Below, in pieces: positions 26,231-34,855 of a stretch of DNA of 64,000 nt. This DNA comes from Methanomassiliicoccales archaeon (GTDB taxonomy: Archaea > Thermoplasmatota > Thermoplasmata > Methanomassiliicoccales > UBA472), in assembly GCA_026394375.1 (NCBI GenBank), contig JAPKYJ010000026.1, positions 1 to 64,000 of the forward strand. Reading direction: 5' to 3'. A program made the position numbers and the translations under genes. How positions within the stretch are numbered: position 1 is the first letter of the stretch; the number at the start of each line of letters is the position of its first letter. The notes below the pieces were generated by a model. It was not told the DNA's origin. It searched no databases and was given only the letters and a program-made list of their open reading frames with translations.

Positions 26231-27385
26231 ATGGTCGCCAAGCGCATGATGAACGTGCCCGAGTCCGGGACTATGAGGATCGCCAACATCGTCAGCAAGC
26301 TCAAGGGCGAGGGCGTGGACGTCATCTCCTTCTCGGTTGGAGAGCCAGACTTCCACACTCCGGAAAACATCACGCAAGCGGCGGTCAAGGCGCTCAACGA
26401 GCACTTCACCCATTACACTCCTTCCGCGGGCATCCCGGAGCTGCGTAAGGCGGTGGCGGAGAGATCGAAGAGGGAGAATGGCATTCCTTGCGAGGACAAG
26501 CACGTCATCATCACCCCTACCAAGCAGGCCATCTTCATGGCCTTCCTGGCCATGCTGGATGAAGGGGACGAGGTCATCCTGCCCGATCCTTCCTGGGGCA
26601 CGTTCGAGGCCTGTGTGCGGGTCCCCGGCGGCATCCCCAAGTTCGTGGTCGTGAGGCCGGCGGACGATTATCGATTAATGCCAGAGGCGGTGGCTGAGGC
26701 CATTACGTCCAAGACCAAGATGGTGCTTATCAACACCCCATCCAACCCGCTCGGCTCGGTAATGGAGAAGGAGGACGTGAAGGGCATCGCTGACCTGGCG
26801 AGGGACCATGACCTGACGGTGCTCTCGGACGAGACATATGATAAAATAATCTTCGATGGCAAGCATCACTCCATTTCTTCCCTGCCAGGCATGTTCGAGC
26901 GCACCATCACGGTCAATGGTTTCAGCAAGACCTATGCCATGACCGGCTGGAGGGTGGGTTGGTGCATCGCTCCCCCTTCCATAACCAGAGAGATCAACAA
27001 GATCCAAACGCAGTCCATCACCTGCTGCACCTCCTTTGCCCAGGTCGCTTGCATCGAGGCATTGAAAGGTCCGCAAGACTCGGTCAAGGGCATGGTGGCG
27101 GAGTTCAAGGCCAGGCGGGACCTGGTCTACGGGCTCATGTCCGAGATCCCGCAGTTGAGGTGCCCCCGGCCAAAAGGGGCCTTCTACATGTTCCCCTCCT
27201 ATGAAGCGAAGATGAACTCCGAGGACATGGCCGCCTATCTACTGGAAAAGGCGCACGTCGCCGTTACCCCTGGTTCAGCCTTCGGTCCGTCGGGCGAGGG
27301 GCATCTGCGGATATCATACGCCGCCAGCCGCAAGAACCTGAGCGAGGGCATGAAGCGCATCAAGGACGCCTTGGCAACGCTCTGA
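26231..27385 (+). CDS. Class I/II aminotransferase (aspartate-type)
   Basis: A 384-residue PLP enzyme of fold type I. Visible parts: FSVGEPDFHTPENI, HYTPSAGIPELRKAVA, PSWGTFEACV, NTPSNPLGSVMEK, SDETYDKIIF, the catalytic lysine in VNGFSKTYAMTGWRVG and the substrate-binding Arg in GHLRISYAAS. Family members transaminate aspartate, alanine or aromatic acids, and the substrate cannot be told here. Divergent from pdxS, which makes the PLP cofactor, with shared upstream DNA. Confidence 0.88.
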   Translation: MVAKRMMNVPESGTMRIANIVSKLKGEGVDVISFSVGEPDFHTPENITQAAVKALNEHFTHYTPSAGIPELRKAVAERSKRENGIPCEDKHVIITPTKQAIFMAFLAMLDEGDEVILPDPSWGTFEACVRVPGGIPKFVVVRPADDYRLMPEAVAEAITSKTKMVLINTPSNPLGSVMEKEDVKGIADLARDHDLTVLSDETYDKIIFDGKHHSISSLPGMFERTITVNGFSKTYAMTGWRVGWCIAPPSITREINKIQTQSITCCTSFAQVACIEALKGPQDSVKGMVAEFKARRDLVYGLMSEIPQLRCPRPKGAFYMFPSYEAKMNSEDMAAYLLEKAHVAVTPGSAFGPSGEGHLRISYAASRKNLSEGMKRIKDALATL

Positions 27386-27571
27386 TCAGACGCGGTCCTC
27401 GGGGATGAGCAGGTTCGGAATGCCATCCTCGATCGGATAATCTATGCGGCATTTTGCACAAGTGAGGACGCCTTCCAGTATCTCTCCTTTCTCCTCCTTG
27501 GTAACCTTGAGCTCGAGAGGGTGCGACTTGCACTTCGGGCAGGCGAGGATGTCAAGCAGCCGGCGCTTCAT
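27386..27571 (-). CDS. Trm112-like zinc-ribbon protein
   Basis: A 61-residue protein matching the Trm112/YcaR family: LLDILACPKCKSHPLEL at the N-terminus, LTCAKCRIDYPIEDGIPNLL at the end. The two CxxC pairs bind zinc. Archaeal Trm112 activates several RNA and protein methyltransferases by hetero-dimer formation. It is convergent with the aminotransferase gene, whose stop directly precedes it. Confidence 0.85.
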   Translation of the reverse strand: MKRRLLDILACPKCKSHPLELKVTKEEKGEILEGVLTCAKCRIDYPIEDGIPNLLIPEDRV

Positions 27572-27660
27572 ATTCCCAGCCGGGGTAGCACTTGGCCGGA
27601 TAAGTCATTTGCTCACCATCGCCTTAAAATGCGGCGAAGCCAATCACACGAACGCCGCAG

Positions 27661-28491
27661 GTGTATCGTTTGGTCAGGGTGAGCGTCGTCATTCCCACGC
27701 ACGGCCGCATCGCCGAGGTCCAGGTGGCGGTAGCGTCGGTGCTCTCCCAGGGCGTCGAAGGGCTCGAGATCATCGTGGTCAACGACCGGCCGCAGGACCG
27801 GGAGGAGCTGGACCGTCGGCTCGTATCCCTCGACAATAGGGTAAGGCTGATCCACAACGAGCGCAACATCGGTGCTCCCGCAGCCCGGAACAGAGGCATC
27901 GCGGCGGCGAAAGGGGAGTTCATCGCCCTCTTGGATGACGACGATCGTTGGCTCCCGGGGAAGCTTCCGAAGCAATTGGCGCTGATGGAGCAGAACAGAG
28001 AGCTCGGCTTCGTCAGCTGTGGCTACCACGATGAATGGCTGGGGAAGGACCGATTTCCTGAGATCAGAGGTAAGATAGACCGTCAGTTGCTGCATACCTT
28101 CTCCAACATCGAGACGTCGACCATCCTCATGCGGGCGGAGCTGGTCCGTCGGACCGGAGAGATCGACGTCAGCTTGCCCAGCGAGCAGAACCATGACTTC
28201 TTCTACCGCATGGCGAAGCTGGCTCGGTTCGACTATGTGCCGGAGGTGTTAATGTTCAAGAGCGCGCCCCCGGCGCAGATCTCCCGCAGCCCCCGTAAAA
28301 AGATCGTCGGGTACGTTCGTTTCCACCGCAAGCATCGCTTGGACATCCGATCTCTGGGGATCAAGGGATCAAGCTTCATCATGGTCAAGTTCCTCGTCAC
28401 CCTGGTCGCTTTCTTGATCTTCGCTGGCAACGAGAAGCACGTGGACACTCTGTATGAGGATGTTCTGCGCAAGCTCTCTGGCAAGTCGTGA
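27661..28491 (+). CDS. Family 2 glycosyltransferase
   Basis: A 276-residue GT-A enzyme. VSVVIPTHGRIAEVQVAVAS opens the fold, followed by IIVVNDRPQD, NERNIGAPAARNRGI, and the metal-binding ALLDDDDRW. A HDFFYRMAKLARFDYVPEV segment is the acceptor-side motif. Residues beyond 235 include a hydrophobic stretch (FIMVKFLVTLVAFLIFAGN) that may tether it to the membrane. It starts at GTG 27661; GTG 27679 is a shorter option. It transfers a nucleotide-activated sugar to an unknown acceptor. Confidence 0.85.
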   Translation: MYRLVRVSVVIPTHGRIAEVQVAVASVLSQGVEGLEIIVVNDRPQDREELDRRLVSLDNRVRLIHNERNIGAPAARNRGIAAAKGEFIALLDDDDRWLPGKLPKQLALMEQNRELGFVSCGYHDEWLGKDRFPEIRGKIDRQLLHTFSNIETSTILMRAELVRRTGEIDVSLPSEQNHDFFYRMAKLARFDYVPEVLMFKSAPPAQISRSPRKKIVGYVRFHRKHRLDIRSLGIKGSSFIMVKFLVTLVAFLIFAGNEKHVDTLYEDVLRKLSGKS

Positions 28492-28539
28492 TGCGCAGCT
28501 TTTTATCGAGACACGCGAGTCCCTGGCCTCGGTGAGAGA

Positions 28540-29583
28540 ATGAATGTCCTAGACCTCAGGAGCGACACGGTCACACTACCATCGAAGGAGATGCTGGACA
28601 GTATCACGAGCGCCGAGCTGGGCGATGACGTATTCGGGGAGGACCCCACGGTCAACCAACTGCAGCGCCTGGCGGCCGAGCGATTCGGGGCGGAAGCCTC
28701 CCTTCTCGTGCCCTCGGGCACCATGGCGAATCTGGTATCGGTCATGACCCATTGCCGCCGAGGCGATGAAGTGATCGTGGAGCAAGATGCGCATATCTAC
28801 TACTACGAGGTGGGAGGGTTGTCAGCGATCGCCGGCACCATTCCCCGCTGGATCAAGGGGGACATGGGCATCTACACCGCCCAGCAGCTCCGTGACACCG
28901 TCAGAGCGCCGGATTTGCATCTGCCCCCGACAACGCTGGTGAGCATCGAGAATACGCACAATCGAGCCGGAGGTACAGTGTGGACGCCGAAGCAGGTGGA
29001 AGAAGTGGCCGAGACCGCTCACGACCTTGGGGCGAAGGTGCACATCGACGGCGCGCGCATCTTCAACGCCTGCGTCGCTCTGGACGTCTCACCGAGAGAA
29101 TATATGCGCCACGTCGACTCTATATCGTTCTGCCTCTCCAAGGGTCTGAGTTGCCCCGTCGGCTCGCTCATCGTTTCCAATGCGGACTTCATATCCAAGG
29201 CAAGGAAGAACCGCAAGATCCTGGGTGGAGGGATGAGGCAGGCAGGGGTGATCGCGGCACCCGGCATCGTGGCGCTTAACACCATGGTCGACCGCCTGAA
29301 GGAGGACCACGAGAACGCCAAGCGCCTGGCCAAAGGGCTGTCCGGCATCGATGGAGTGCGGATCGACATGATGACGGTGCAGACGAACATCGTCTTGGCC
29401 GACGTTTCTGGCACAGGAATGACCTCCGAGGAGGTGAGCGATCGGCTCGAGAAAGAAGGGGTGCTGGTGGTGACCTTCGGACCGAAGACGATACGTTTCG
29501 TCACGCACCACGGCATCGTGGCCAATGACATCGAGAACGCGCTCGCCCGGGCTGAGAAGGCCCTCGAATCGAGGTCGCGCTAG
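28540..29583 (+). CDS. Low-specificity threonine aldolase
   Basis: A 347-residue fold-type I PLP enzyme. It begins LDLRSDTVTLPSKEML, a strong threonine aldolase signature, with GDDVFGEDPTVNQL, VPSGTMANLVS, HIDGARIFNA, and the PLP-binding lysine in FCLSKGLSCPVGS. It cleaves threonine or allo-threonine to glycine and acetaldehyde. It ends overlapping a convergent glycosyltransferase by 4 bases. Confidence 0.92.
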   Translation: MNVLDLRSDTVTLPSKEMLDSITSAELGDDVFGEDPTVNQLQRLAAERFGAEASLLVPSGTMANLVSVMTHCRRGDEVIVEQDAHIYYYEVGGLSAIAGTIPRWIKGDMGIYTAQQLRDTVRAPDLHLPPTTLVSIENTHNRAGGTVWTPKQVEEVAETAHDLGAKVHIDGARIFNACVALDVSPREYMRHVDSISFCLSKGLSCPVGSLIVSNADFISKARKNRKILGGGMRQAGVIAAPGIVALNTMVDRLKEDHENAKRLAKGLSGIDGVRIDMMTVQTNIVLADVSGTGMTSEEVSDRLEKEGVLVVTFGPKTIRFVTHHGIVANDIENALARAEKALESRSR

Positions 29584-30776
29584 GGATTCAGGGCCTCATT
29601 CCAGAACTGCGCGCTCACCTTGGCCGACGAGTGCTTCTCCTTGACCTTCTCCGCCGTGGCTAGTGCGATCTTGGAGTATCTTTCCCTGTCGTCAAGAATG
29701 GTAGAGAGCATTTCCGCCACTTCCTCCGGTTGCCGGTATCGGAGACAGTCCCTATCCGTATCGATCTGGATGTTCTCGAAGGTGAAATTCGAGCCGATGC
29801 AGAGAAGCCCGCATCCGAGGGCGGTGAGGACCTTTCCCTTGGTCCCGGTGCCGACGGCGATGGGGAAGATGTGCACCTGACCAGTGGCGAGTTCCTCCTC
29901 ATAGCTATCCACCCAATTTGCCATAGAGGTGGCGAATCCAGAATTCTCGAGCCTGCGGGCATACTCCTCGTAGCCCTTGCCCACGAAGCGGAACTCCACC
30001 CGGTCCGACAAGTCTTTCCTCATGGAGATCGAGTCGATAGCCCGCCTAAGATGGCTGCCGACGAAGACCGTGCCTCCCCCTCCGGAGAAGAACACTCTCA
30101 GCTTGCCCGGCCTATGCGCGATACTAGTCTTAATCGGGACGACGTCGTAGAGGGGGTGCGGGACGTAGAATGCCTTTGCGTTCCCGTTGTTCAGCTCGAG
30201 ATATCGCCTGACGTCCTCCTGGCCGACCATGTGCATGCGGGCGCTCGTCTTGCCCCAGGCCTTCTCCAGCCTGAGGTTGCAGCGGAGGAGCCTCTTCTCC
30301 CTTCTGATTCCTGCAGCGTCCAGGTCCCCGTAGCCAAGCGCCCTCTCGTTGTGCAGGACGGCGGAATCGGGACCGGAGACCATCACGTTGGAACACTTCA
30401 GCTTGGGCATCCAATCGATCAGCCAGTGAGGGTACATCCAAACCAGGTCCGGCTTTGACTCATTGATCCTTTCCGCGATTTCGGCCGCCGGCGGAAACAT
30501 GCCCACGCTGCCCGGGAATCCTCTTGCTCGCGCCAGGGACAGGTGCCAAAGCCGACGCGCCTTCTCGGGGCGGGGCAGTTCCCGCGCGCTCGCCAAGCGA
30601 AGGAGGTTGATGCATGCCTCGCTCGACGCCCTGTGCTCCGATGCTCCTGAGAAATAGTAGAGGTCGATCTCCAAATCCATGGGCGCATGCTTGAGCAACT
30701 GGAACGGGTTCGCGGTGGGCGCTTGCAGGTTGTACTTGTGCGGGGGGAAGGCTTGCATGACTGCGCAGCGCATCAT
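29580..30776 (-). CDS. GT-B fold glycosyltransferase, likely
   Basis: A 398-residue protein with a GT4-like layout: an N-terminal half ending in YFSGASEH, a middle segment in which PDLVWMYPHWLIDWMP is the inter-domain region, and a C-terminal domain with KLRVFFSGGGGTVFVGSHL, VEFRFVGKGYEEYARRLE, IFPIAVGTGTKGKVLTALGCG, and the terminal YRQPEEVAEMLSTILDDRE, as in group 1 transferases. Donor and acceptor are unknown. It faces the GT4 gene at 30866 divergently. Confidence 0.72.
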   Translation of the reverse strand: MMRCAVMQAFPPHKYNLQAPTANPFQLLKHAPMDLEIDLYYFSGASEHRASSEACINLLRLASARELPRPEKARRLWHLSLARARGFPGSVGMFPPAAEIAERINESKPDLVWMYPHWLIDWMPKLKCSNVMVSGPDSAVLHNERALGYGDLDAAGIRREKRLLRCNLRLEKAWGKTSARMHMVGQEDVRRYLELNNGNAKAFYVPHPLYDVVPIKTSIAHRPGKLRVFFSGGGGTVFVGSHLRRAIDSISMRKDLSDRVEFRFVGKGYEEYARRLENSGFATSMANWVDSYEEELATGQVHIFPIAVGTGTKGKVLTALGCGLLCIGSNFTFENIQIDTDRDCLRYRQPEEVAEMLSTILDDRERYSKIALATAEKVKEKHSSAKVSAQFWNEALNP

Positions 30777-30865
30777 CTCGACCTCGATCCTTGGATGTCA
30801 AGGGAGCGAACCGGATATCCTTCCTTCAATTGATGTAGGTTCCGTCCTTTTGATTAGAAACGGAT

Positions 30866-32032
30866 ATGTTGTCTTACCGACATGGGGAAAGGCGACGGGG
30901 TGGAGAGTTGAACGATCTGCGCGTTCTGACCTTGGTCAGGACCTCCGCCATGGGAGGTATCGAGACCTACGTGCTCGATTTCGGGAGCTACCTGAGACAG
31001 AGGAACGTCCGCCTGACGGTGGCTTCCGAGCATCGACCGTTGCTGGCCGCCGCTATGGATCGGGGGTTGGGCGCAGTGCCCCTTCCCCCATTCGCATTCG
31101 CTGACAAGGCGACGCAAGCAGGTCAGATCGGGGGATTCCTCAAGGCGATGAATGCGCTGGTGAAGCACGTCCGCAGCGAGAAGATCCAATTGATCCACGT
31201 GAACGCCTCATCGACCTCGGCGCTGCTCTTGGGGCTATGCCTCTCCCGCCGGGTCGGTTTGCCGTTCGTCCTAACCTTCCATGGATCGAGGACCCTTGAT
31301 TGGCCCCTGTTCCGTCTGGTGGCCGGCGTCGTCTCCCGTTTCTCCATGGCCACGGTGAGCGTTTCGCACGCCGTCGCGGCCTCTTTGAAGGAGGCATTGG
31401 GAGAGCACGTGCAACCGACGGTGATATACGGCGGGGTTCCGAGCGTCCCAGTTCCGATGGTGGATAGGGAATGGAAGAGGATTGGCTTCGTAGGTCGATT
31501 GAGCGAGGAGAAAGGCCCGCTGCAGCTTGTCAGGGCTATGCCATTGGCCCTCAAGGAGGATCCCGGGATACGTCTCTCGATTATCGGGGAAGGACCGGAG
31601 CGGGAGAAGATACTCGAGGCGGTGAGCGCCCTGGGGATCGGCCATGCCGTGACCGTCGAAGGATGGGTGGATCATGCCGCGCTCCCTGCGAGGCTCGCTC
31701 AGCTAGGGCTCCTGGTCATGCCATCCCATAGCGAAGGTATGGGGAGCGTGATGCTCGAGGCGATGCTCTGCCAGACCCCGGTCCTGGCGACCGCGGTCGG
31801 CGGCATACCGGAGGCGGTGACAGATGGAGAGACCGGCTATCTGATTCCAGATCCAGAGCCATCGACGATAGCCCAAGGCATACTGCGGGCACTCGGATCA
31901 TCGGCCGCCGATCGCGTCGGCGAGCGGGCGAGGGAGAGGGTCCTGAGCGAGTTCTCCTATGATAGGGCGCTCGCGAATTGGTGCGGCATCATCTCCAGGA
32001 TCGTACCCCGGAGGGGCGAGCCTGCGGAATAG
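30866..32032 (+). CDS. Family 4 glycosyltransferase
   Basis: A 388-residue GT-B enzyme. Near the N-terminus VLTLVRTSAMGGIETYVLDF is the acceptor-side glycine motif; later FVLTFHGSRTL, IGFVGRLSEEKGPLQLVRAM, SIIGEGPEREKILEAV, LGLLVMPSHSEGMGSVMLEAM and the ExxxxxE motif (GMGSVMLEAML) are all standard. ATG 30866 gives a basic 14-residue lead; TTG 30908 is a reasonable shorter start. It lies in the glycan cluster before the GT10 gene. Confidence 0.9.
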   Translation: MLSYRHGERRRGGELNDLRVLTLVRTSAMGGIETYVLDFGSYLRQRNVRLTVASEHRPLLAAAMDRGLGAVPLPPFAFADKATQAGQIGGFLKAMNALVKHVRSEKIQLIHVNASSTSALLLGLCLSRRVGLPFVLTFHGSRTLDWPLFRLVAGVVSRFSMATVSVSHAVAASLKEALGEHVQPTVIYGGVPSVPVPMVDREWKRIGFVGRLSEEKGPLQLVRAMPLALKEDPGIRLSIIGEGPEREKILEAVSALGIGHAVTVEGWVDHAALPARLAQLGLLVMPSHSEGMGSVMLEAMLCQTPVLATAVGGIPEAVTDGETGYLIPDPEPSTIAQGILRALGSSAADRVGERARERVLSEFSYDRALANWCGIISRIVPRRGEPAE

Positions 32033-32155
32033 GACCCCCATTCGCCTCTTCGTTCAAGGTCCATTGCGTTTCCCAACCAATCGCCCCGCAGCGCCATCAA
32101 AGAGCATTTCTATGATGCAGCTCATCCATTCAATCGAGAGTGGGAGACGCAAAGC

Positions 32156-33148
32156 ATGCCAGTCGTGAAGCTATCCTCTCAGTCCCGTGAATGGCCCTGG
32201 TTCAGACAGACGCCTGGATCGAAAGGGGCCTGGGGAGAATGCCAGTTCACCGTGGATCCATCCGTTCAGGAGTGCGACTTCTGGGTCGTCTATGAAGGGT
32301 TGGCCGAGAGGGAGTCGGCGAACTGCCCCAAGGAGAACACGGTCCTGATAGCGGGCGAACCGGCCTCGATACGGAGCTACGATCGCGATTTCCTTTCTCA
32401 ATTCGGCAGAGTGATCACCGTCCAGCGCAGGCTCAAGCACGACAACGCGGTGCGTTCGCAGGTGGCATTGCCCTGGTGGGTCGGTATGCGGCTGATTCCC
32501 ACCTCCAACCGGCTTCACAAATGGGAGAACGGCAGCAATCTGGACTATGACAGGCTCAAGACGATGGAGAGGCCCAGCAAGAGCAAGATGATCTCGGTCC
32601 TGACCTCGGATAAGACCCGGACGAAAGGCCATAGGAAGAGGCTGGAATTCGCAAGAAGGCTGGAGTCAGAGTTCGGAGCAGAGGTGGACGTCTTCATCTA
32701 TGGCAAGAACGGGCCCGCCGACAAGTGGGATGCAATCGCAGACTACCGATATCACATCGCCATCGAGAACTGTCGATGTCCGGACTATTTCACCGAGAAG
32801 CTATCGGACACGTTTCTCGGGTTCTCGCATCCCCTGTACTATGGCTGCACCAATATTGGCGAATACTTCCCGAGGGGGTCGTTCACCGAGATCGACATCA
32901 ATGATTGGGAATCGTCCATCCAGACCATCCGAAAGGCTATTGACGATGACAGGTTCGCCCACTTTAGGGAGGAGCTGATGATGGCTAGAGAGCTGATTCT
33001 GGACCAATACAACCTCTTTCCCACAGTCGCTGAGATGGTCAAGTCTTCCAATGCTAGTGCACGTTCAGGCCGCACCGTCTTGGATCCCGAGGTAAAGAAG
33101 CCAAGAAGACCGTGGGAATCGCTGCAGACGATCTTCTCCAAATGCTAG
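32156..33148 (+). CDS. GT10-type fucosyltransferase
   Basis: A 330-residue protein of the alpha-1,3/1,4-fucosyltransferase (GT10) type. The diagnostic GDP-fucose region is AIENCRCPDYFTEKLSDTFL (near 200-220), which corresponds to FENS..DYVTEKL in known enzymes, followed by GFSHPLYYGCTNIGEYFPRG and SFTEIDINDWE. The N-terminal half has a Rossmann-like acceptor domain. A local source of GDP-fucose (gmd-fcl) supports the call. Archaeal GT10 enzymes are little studied. No signal peptide or membrane segment is visible, so it is predicted to act in the cytoplasm. Confidence 0.8.
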   Translation: MPVVKLSSQSREWPWFRQTPGSKGAWGECQFTVDPSVQECDFWVVYEGLAERESANCPKENTVLIAGEPASIRSYDRDFLSQFGRVITVQRRLKHDNAVRSQVALPWWVGMRLIPTSNRLHKWENGSNLDYDRLKTMERPSKSKMISVLTSDKTRTKGHRKRLEFARRLESEFGAEVDVFIYGKNGPADKWDAIADYRYHIAIENCRCPDYFTEKLSDTFLGFSHPLYYGCTNIGEYFPRGSFTEIDINDWESSIQTIRKAIDDDRFAHFREELMMARELILDQYNLFPTVAEMVKSSNASARSGRTVLDPEVKKPRRPWESLQTIFSKC

Positions 33149-33194
33149 TTGAGCTCCACGGAAGTGTGATATCAACTGACACCGTGAAGGGTTG

Positions 33195-33210
33195 AGGCGC
33201 GTGAGCGCCT
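33195..33210. repeat. Perfect hairpin with GTGA loop
   Basis: AGGCGC-gtga-GCGCCT, a 6-bp stem with a GNRA-type tetraloop, between the GT10 gene and the IS481 remnant. A weaker CTTCT/AGAAG stem follows. Could be a terminator-like or RNA structure. Confidence 0.35.
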
Positions 33211-33255
33211 AGACTTCTTCGCGAATGTTAGAAGAGTGGATACTCCGTTGGTGTT

Positions 33256-33801
33256 TGTTAGAGAACATAACATGCCAGACAAGGTGTCCTGTTGGTATAC
33301 TGAGGAGCAGATAGATAAACGCAAGGTCTGGGAATGGTTCAAGGTGCGTAAGTACGCCGTGAACCGTGTCCGACAGGGCGAGAGCCAGGCGAATGCCGCT
33401 CGACTGGCCGGGGTGCGCAAGCCGACGACAATCGGCAAGGTGGAGCGATGGCACCGAACGCCGGAGGACGAGATCCTCCAGCAGCTGCAGGGCGACCCGC
33501 AGCTGTTCCGGCGTCTGCTGCCTGGCTTCATGGAATGGTACAACTGCGGGCGTCCTCACTTATCGCTTGACAAGAGGACGCCATTGGAGGTCTTCCTCGT
33601 AGATTTCATGAATCCGGAGGAGATTACTGGTCTCGCAAGCATCCACGAGGTCGCTTGATAGCACACCCATTGATGAGGATGGGGTGATCGGCGTGGTCCC
33701 GCAATTACTCAGCAAGCCCTGATGCTCCACGGCGCCTTCGGGCGGCCCCTCGGAGAAGAGAGCCTCGGCTGCTCACAGAAACGATAATAGTCAACCTAAC
33801 A
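33256..33801 (+). mobile_element. Internally deleted IS481-like element
   Basis: TGTTAG at 33256-33261 and its reverse complement CTAACA at 33796-33801 could be the tips of short terminal inverted repeats, starting with TGT as in IS481; the match extends two bases outward on both sides (TTTGTTAG). The remaining transposase frame is a fusion of the first and last thirds. About 140 bases at the 3' side hold no gene. The boundaries are tentative. Confidence 0.4.
33272..33658 (+). pseudogene. IS481-type transposase with the catalytic core deleted
   Basis: A 128-residue frame from ATG 33272. The N-terminal part (KYAVNRVRQGESQANAARLAGVRKP) is the helix-turn-helix of IS481/IS3 transposases. It joins without a break, near residue 57, to the end of the DDE integrase domain (GKVERWHRTPEDEI, FMEWYNCGRPHLSLDKRTPL), which holds the catalytic Glu. 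The two catalytic Asp residues and about 150-180 residues between are missing. The fusion is in frame, so a small DNA-binding product could still be made, but not a working transposase. Confidence 0.72.
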
Positions 33802-33826
33802 AATGAAGTGGGGCCTAAGGATATGA

Positions 33827-34837
33827 TTGGAAGTGGCTGGTAGTGCAGTGGTCGATTCTGTACGAAATAACGGCGGTGGCGGTCCCGAGACGGACGTCTT
33901 CATTCTCTCCTACTGCCGTCCTGAATACCTTAGGGAGGCGGTGTTGTCAGTACTCAGGCAATCGGACCGGCCACGACAGATCTGCGTTCTCGACAACGGC
34001 AGCCCTCCTGCTGTCTATGAGTCGGTCGAAGACCTCATCAATGGAGGCGTCAAGTGGGTGGGCGCGGAACGGACCCAATCTCCCTTCTGGAACATCCGTC
34101 GCGCCCTCCAACTGTCCGCGGGGAGGTATCTGGTCATTATGCACGATGATGACCGGCTTCATCCAGATTACGTTCGTAAGATGTCAAGGTACTTGGATTA
34201 TGACCCCGGAGCTGTTGCTTTAGGCTGCAACGCTCTGAAGATAGATCACAGCGGCTCTGCGCTGCAGACCTACTTCAAACCGGAGAATGGGTCTGTGAAG
34301 CGGATTGCGAATTCCGCGGAGTTTGCTCTCCAATGCGCCCTTGGACATTGCATCTTCCCTAGCATGATATATCGCACGGACATGGCGAGAAAGGTCGATT
34401 TCAGGGAGAGCGAGTTCGGCAAATATGCCGATGCCATATACCTCTGCGAGCTTGCTGGATTCGGTCCCATCGCCTATAGCCAGGATGCCCTGTACGAGTA
34501 CCGGGTCCATCCAGGTCAGGACGTGAAGGTCCGGGACAGCGAGTATCTAAGGAGGCACGACCGCGAGCTGTTGAGGATCGCCGAGGCGGAAGCCAGGATC
34601 GGGAGAAAAGTCCGCAGAGCGATAGCAGCTTCTCAGACCAAGCGAGCATATGGCCTCTGGGCGGACCGGTTCAAGAAGGAGCGCACATTAAGATCGATAT
34701 TCGCCCAGGCTGGGCAGGACCGGCCCGATATATTCTCGTATGCAGGTTTCCTCCAGGGGACATTCGAGTACGTGGCGATGTCGGTCATGAATCGGAGGAT
34801 TGGCCTGCCTCGCCTCCCAGACAAAGGAGGGGCCTAG
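33827..34837 (+). CDS. Family 2 glycosyltransferase
   Basis: A 336-residue GT-A enzyme. DVFILSYCRPEYLREAVLSV, CVLDNGSPPAVYES, PFWNIRRALQLSAGRYLVIM and the metal site HDDDRLHPDY give the catalytic domain (residues 20-130). A mid section with YEYRVHPGQDVKV is followed by a basic helical tail. It starts at TTG 33827 just beyond the IS481 remnant; GTG 33833 is another option. It belongs to the surface glycan cluster; donor and acceptor are unknown. Confidence 0.83.
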   Translation: MEVAGSAVVDSVRNNGGGGPETDVFILSYCRPEYLREAVLSVLRQSDRPRQICVLDNGSPPAVYESVEDLINGGVKWVGAERTQSPFWNIRRALQLSAGRYLVIMHDDDRLHPDYVRKMSRYLDYDPGAVALGCNALKIDHSGSALQTYFKPENGSVKRIANSAEFALQCALGHCIFPSMIYRTDMARKVDFRESEFGKYADAIYLCELAGFGPIAYSQDALYEYRVHPGQDVKVRDSEYLRRHDRELLRIAEAEARIGRKVRRAIAASQTKRAYGLWADRFKKERTLRSIFAQAGQDRPDIFSYAGFLQGTFEYVAMSVMNRRIGLPRLPDKGGA

Positions 34838-34855
34838 GCCCCTCTTCAAAAGAGA

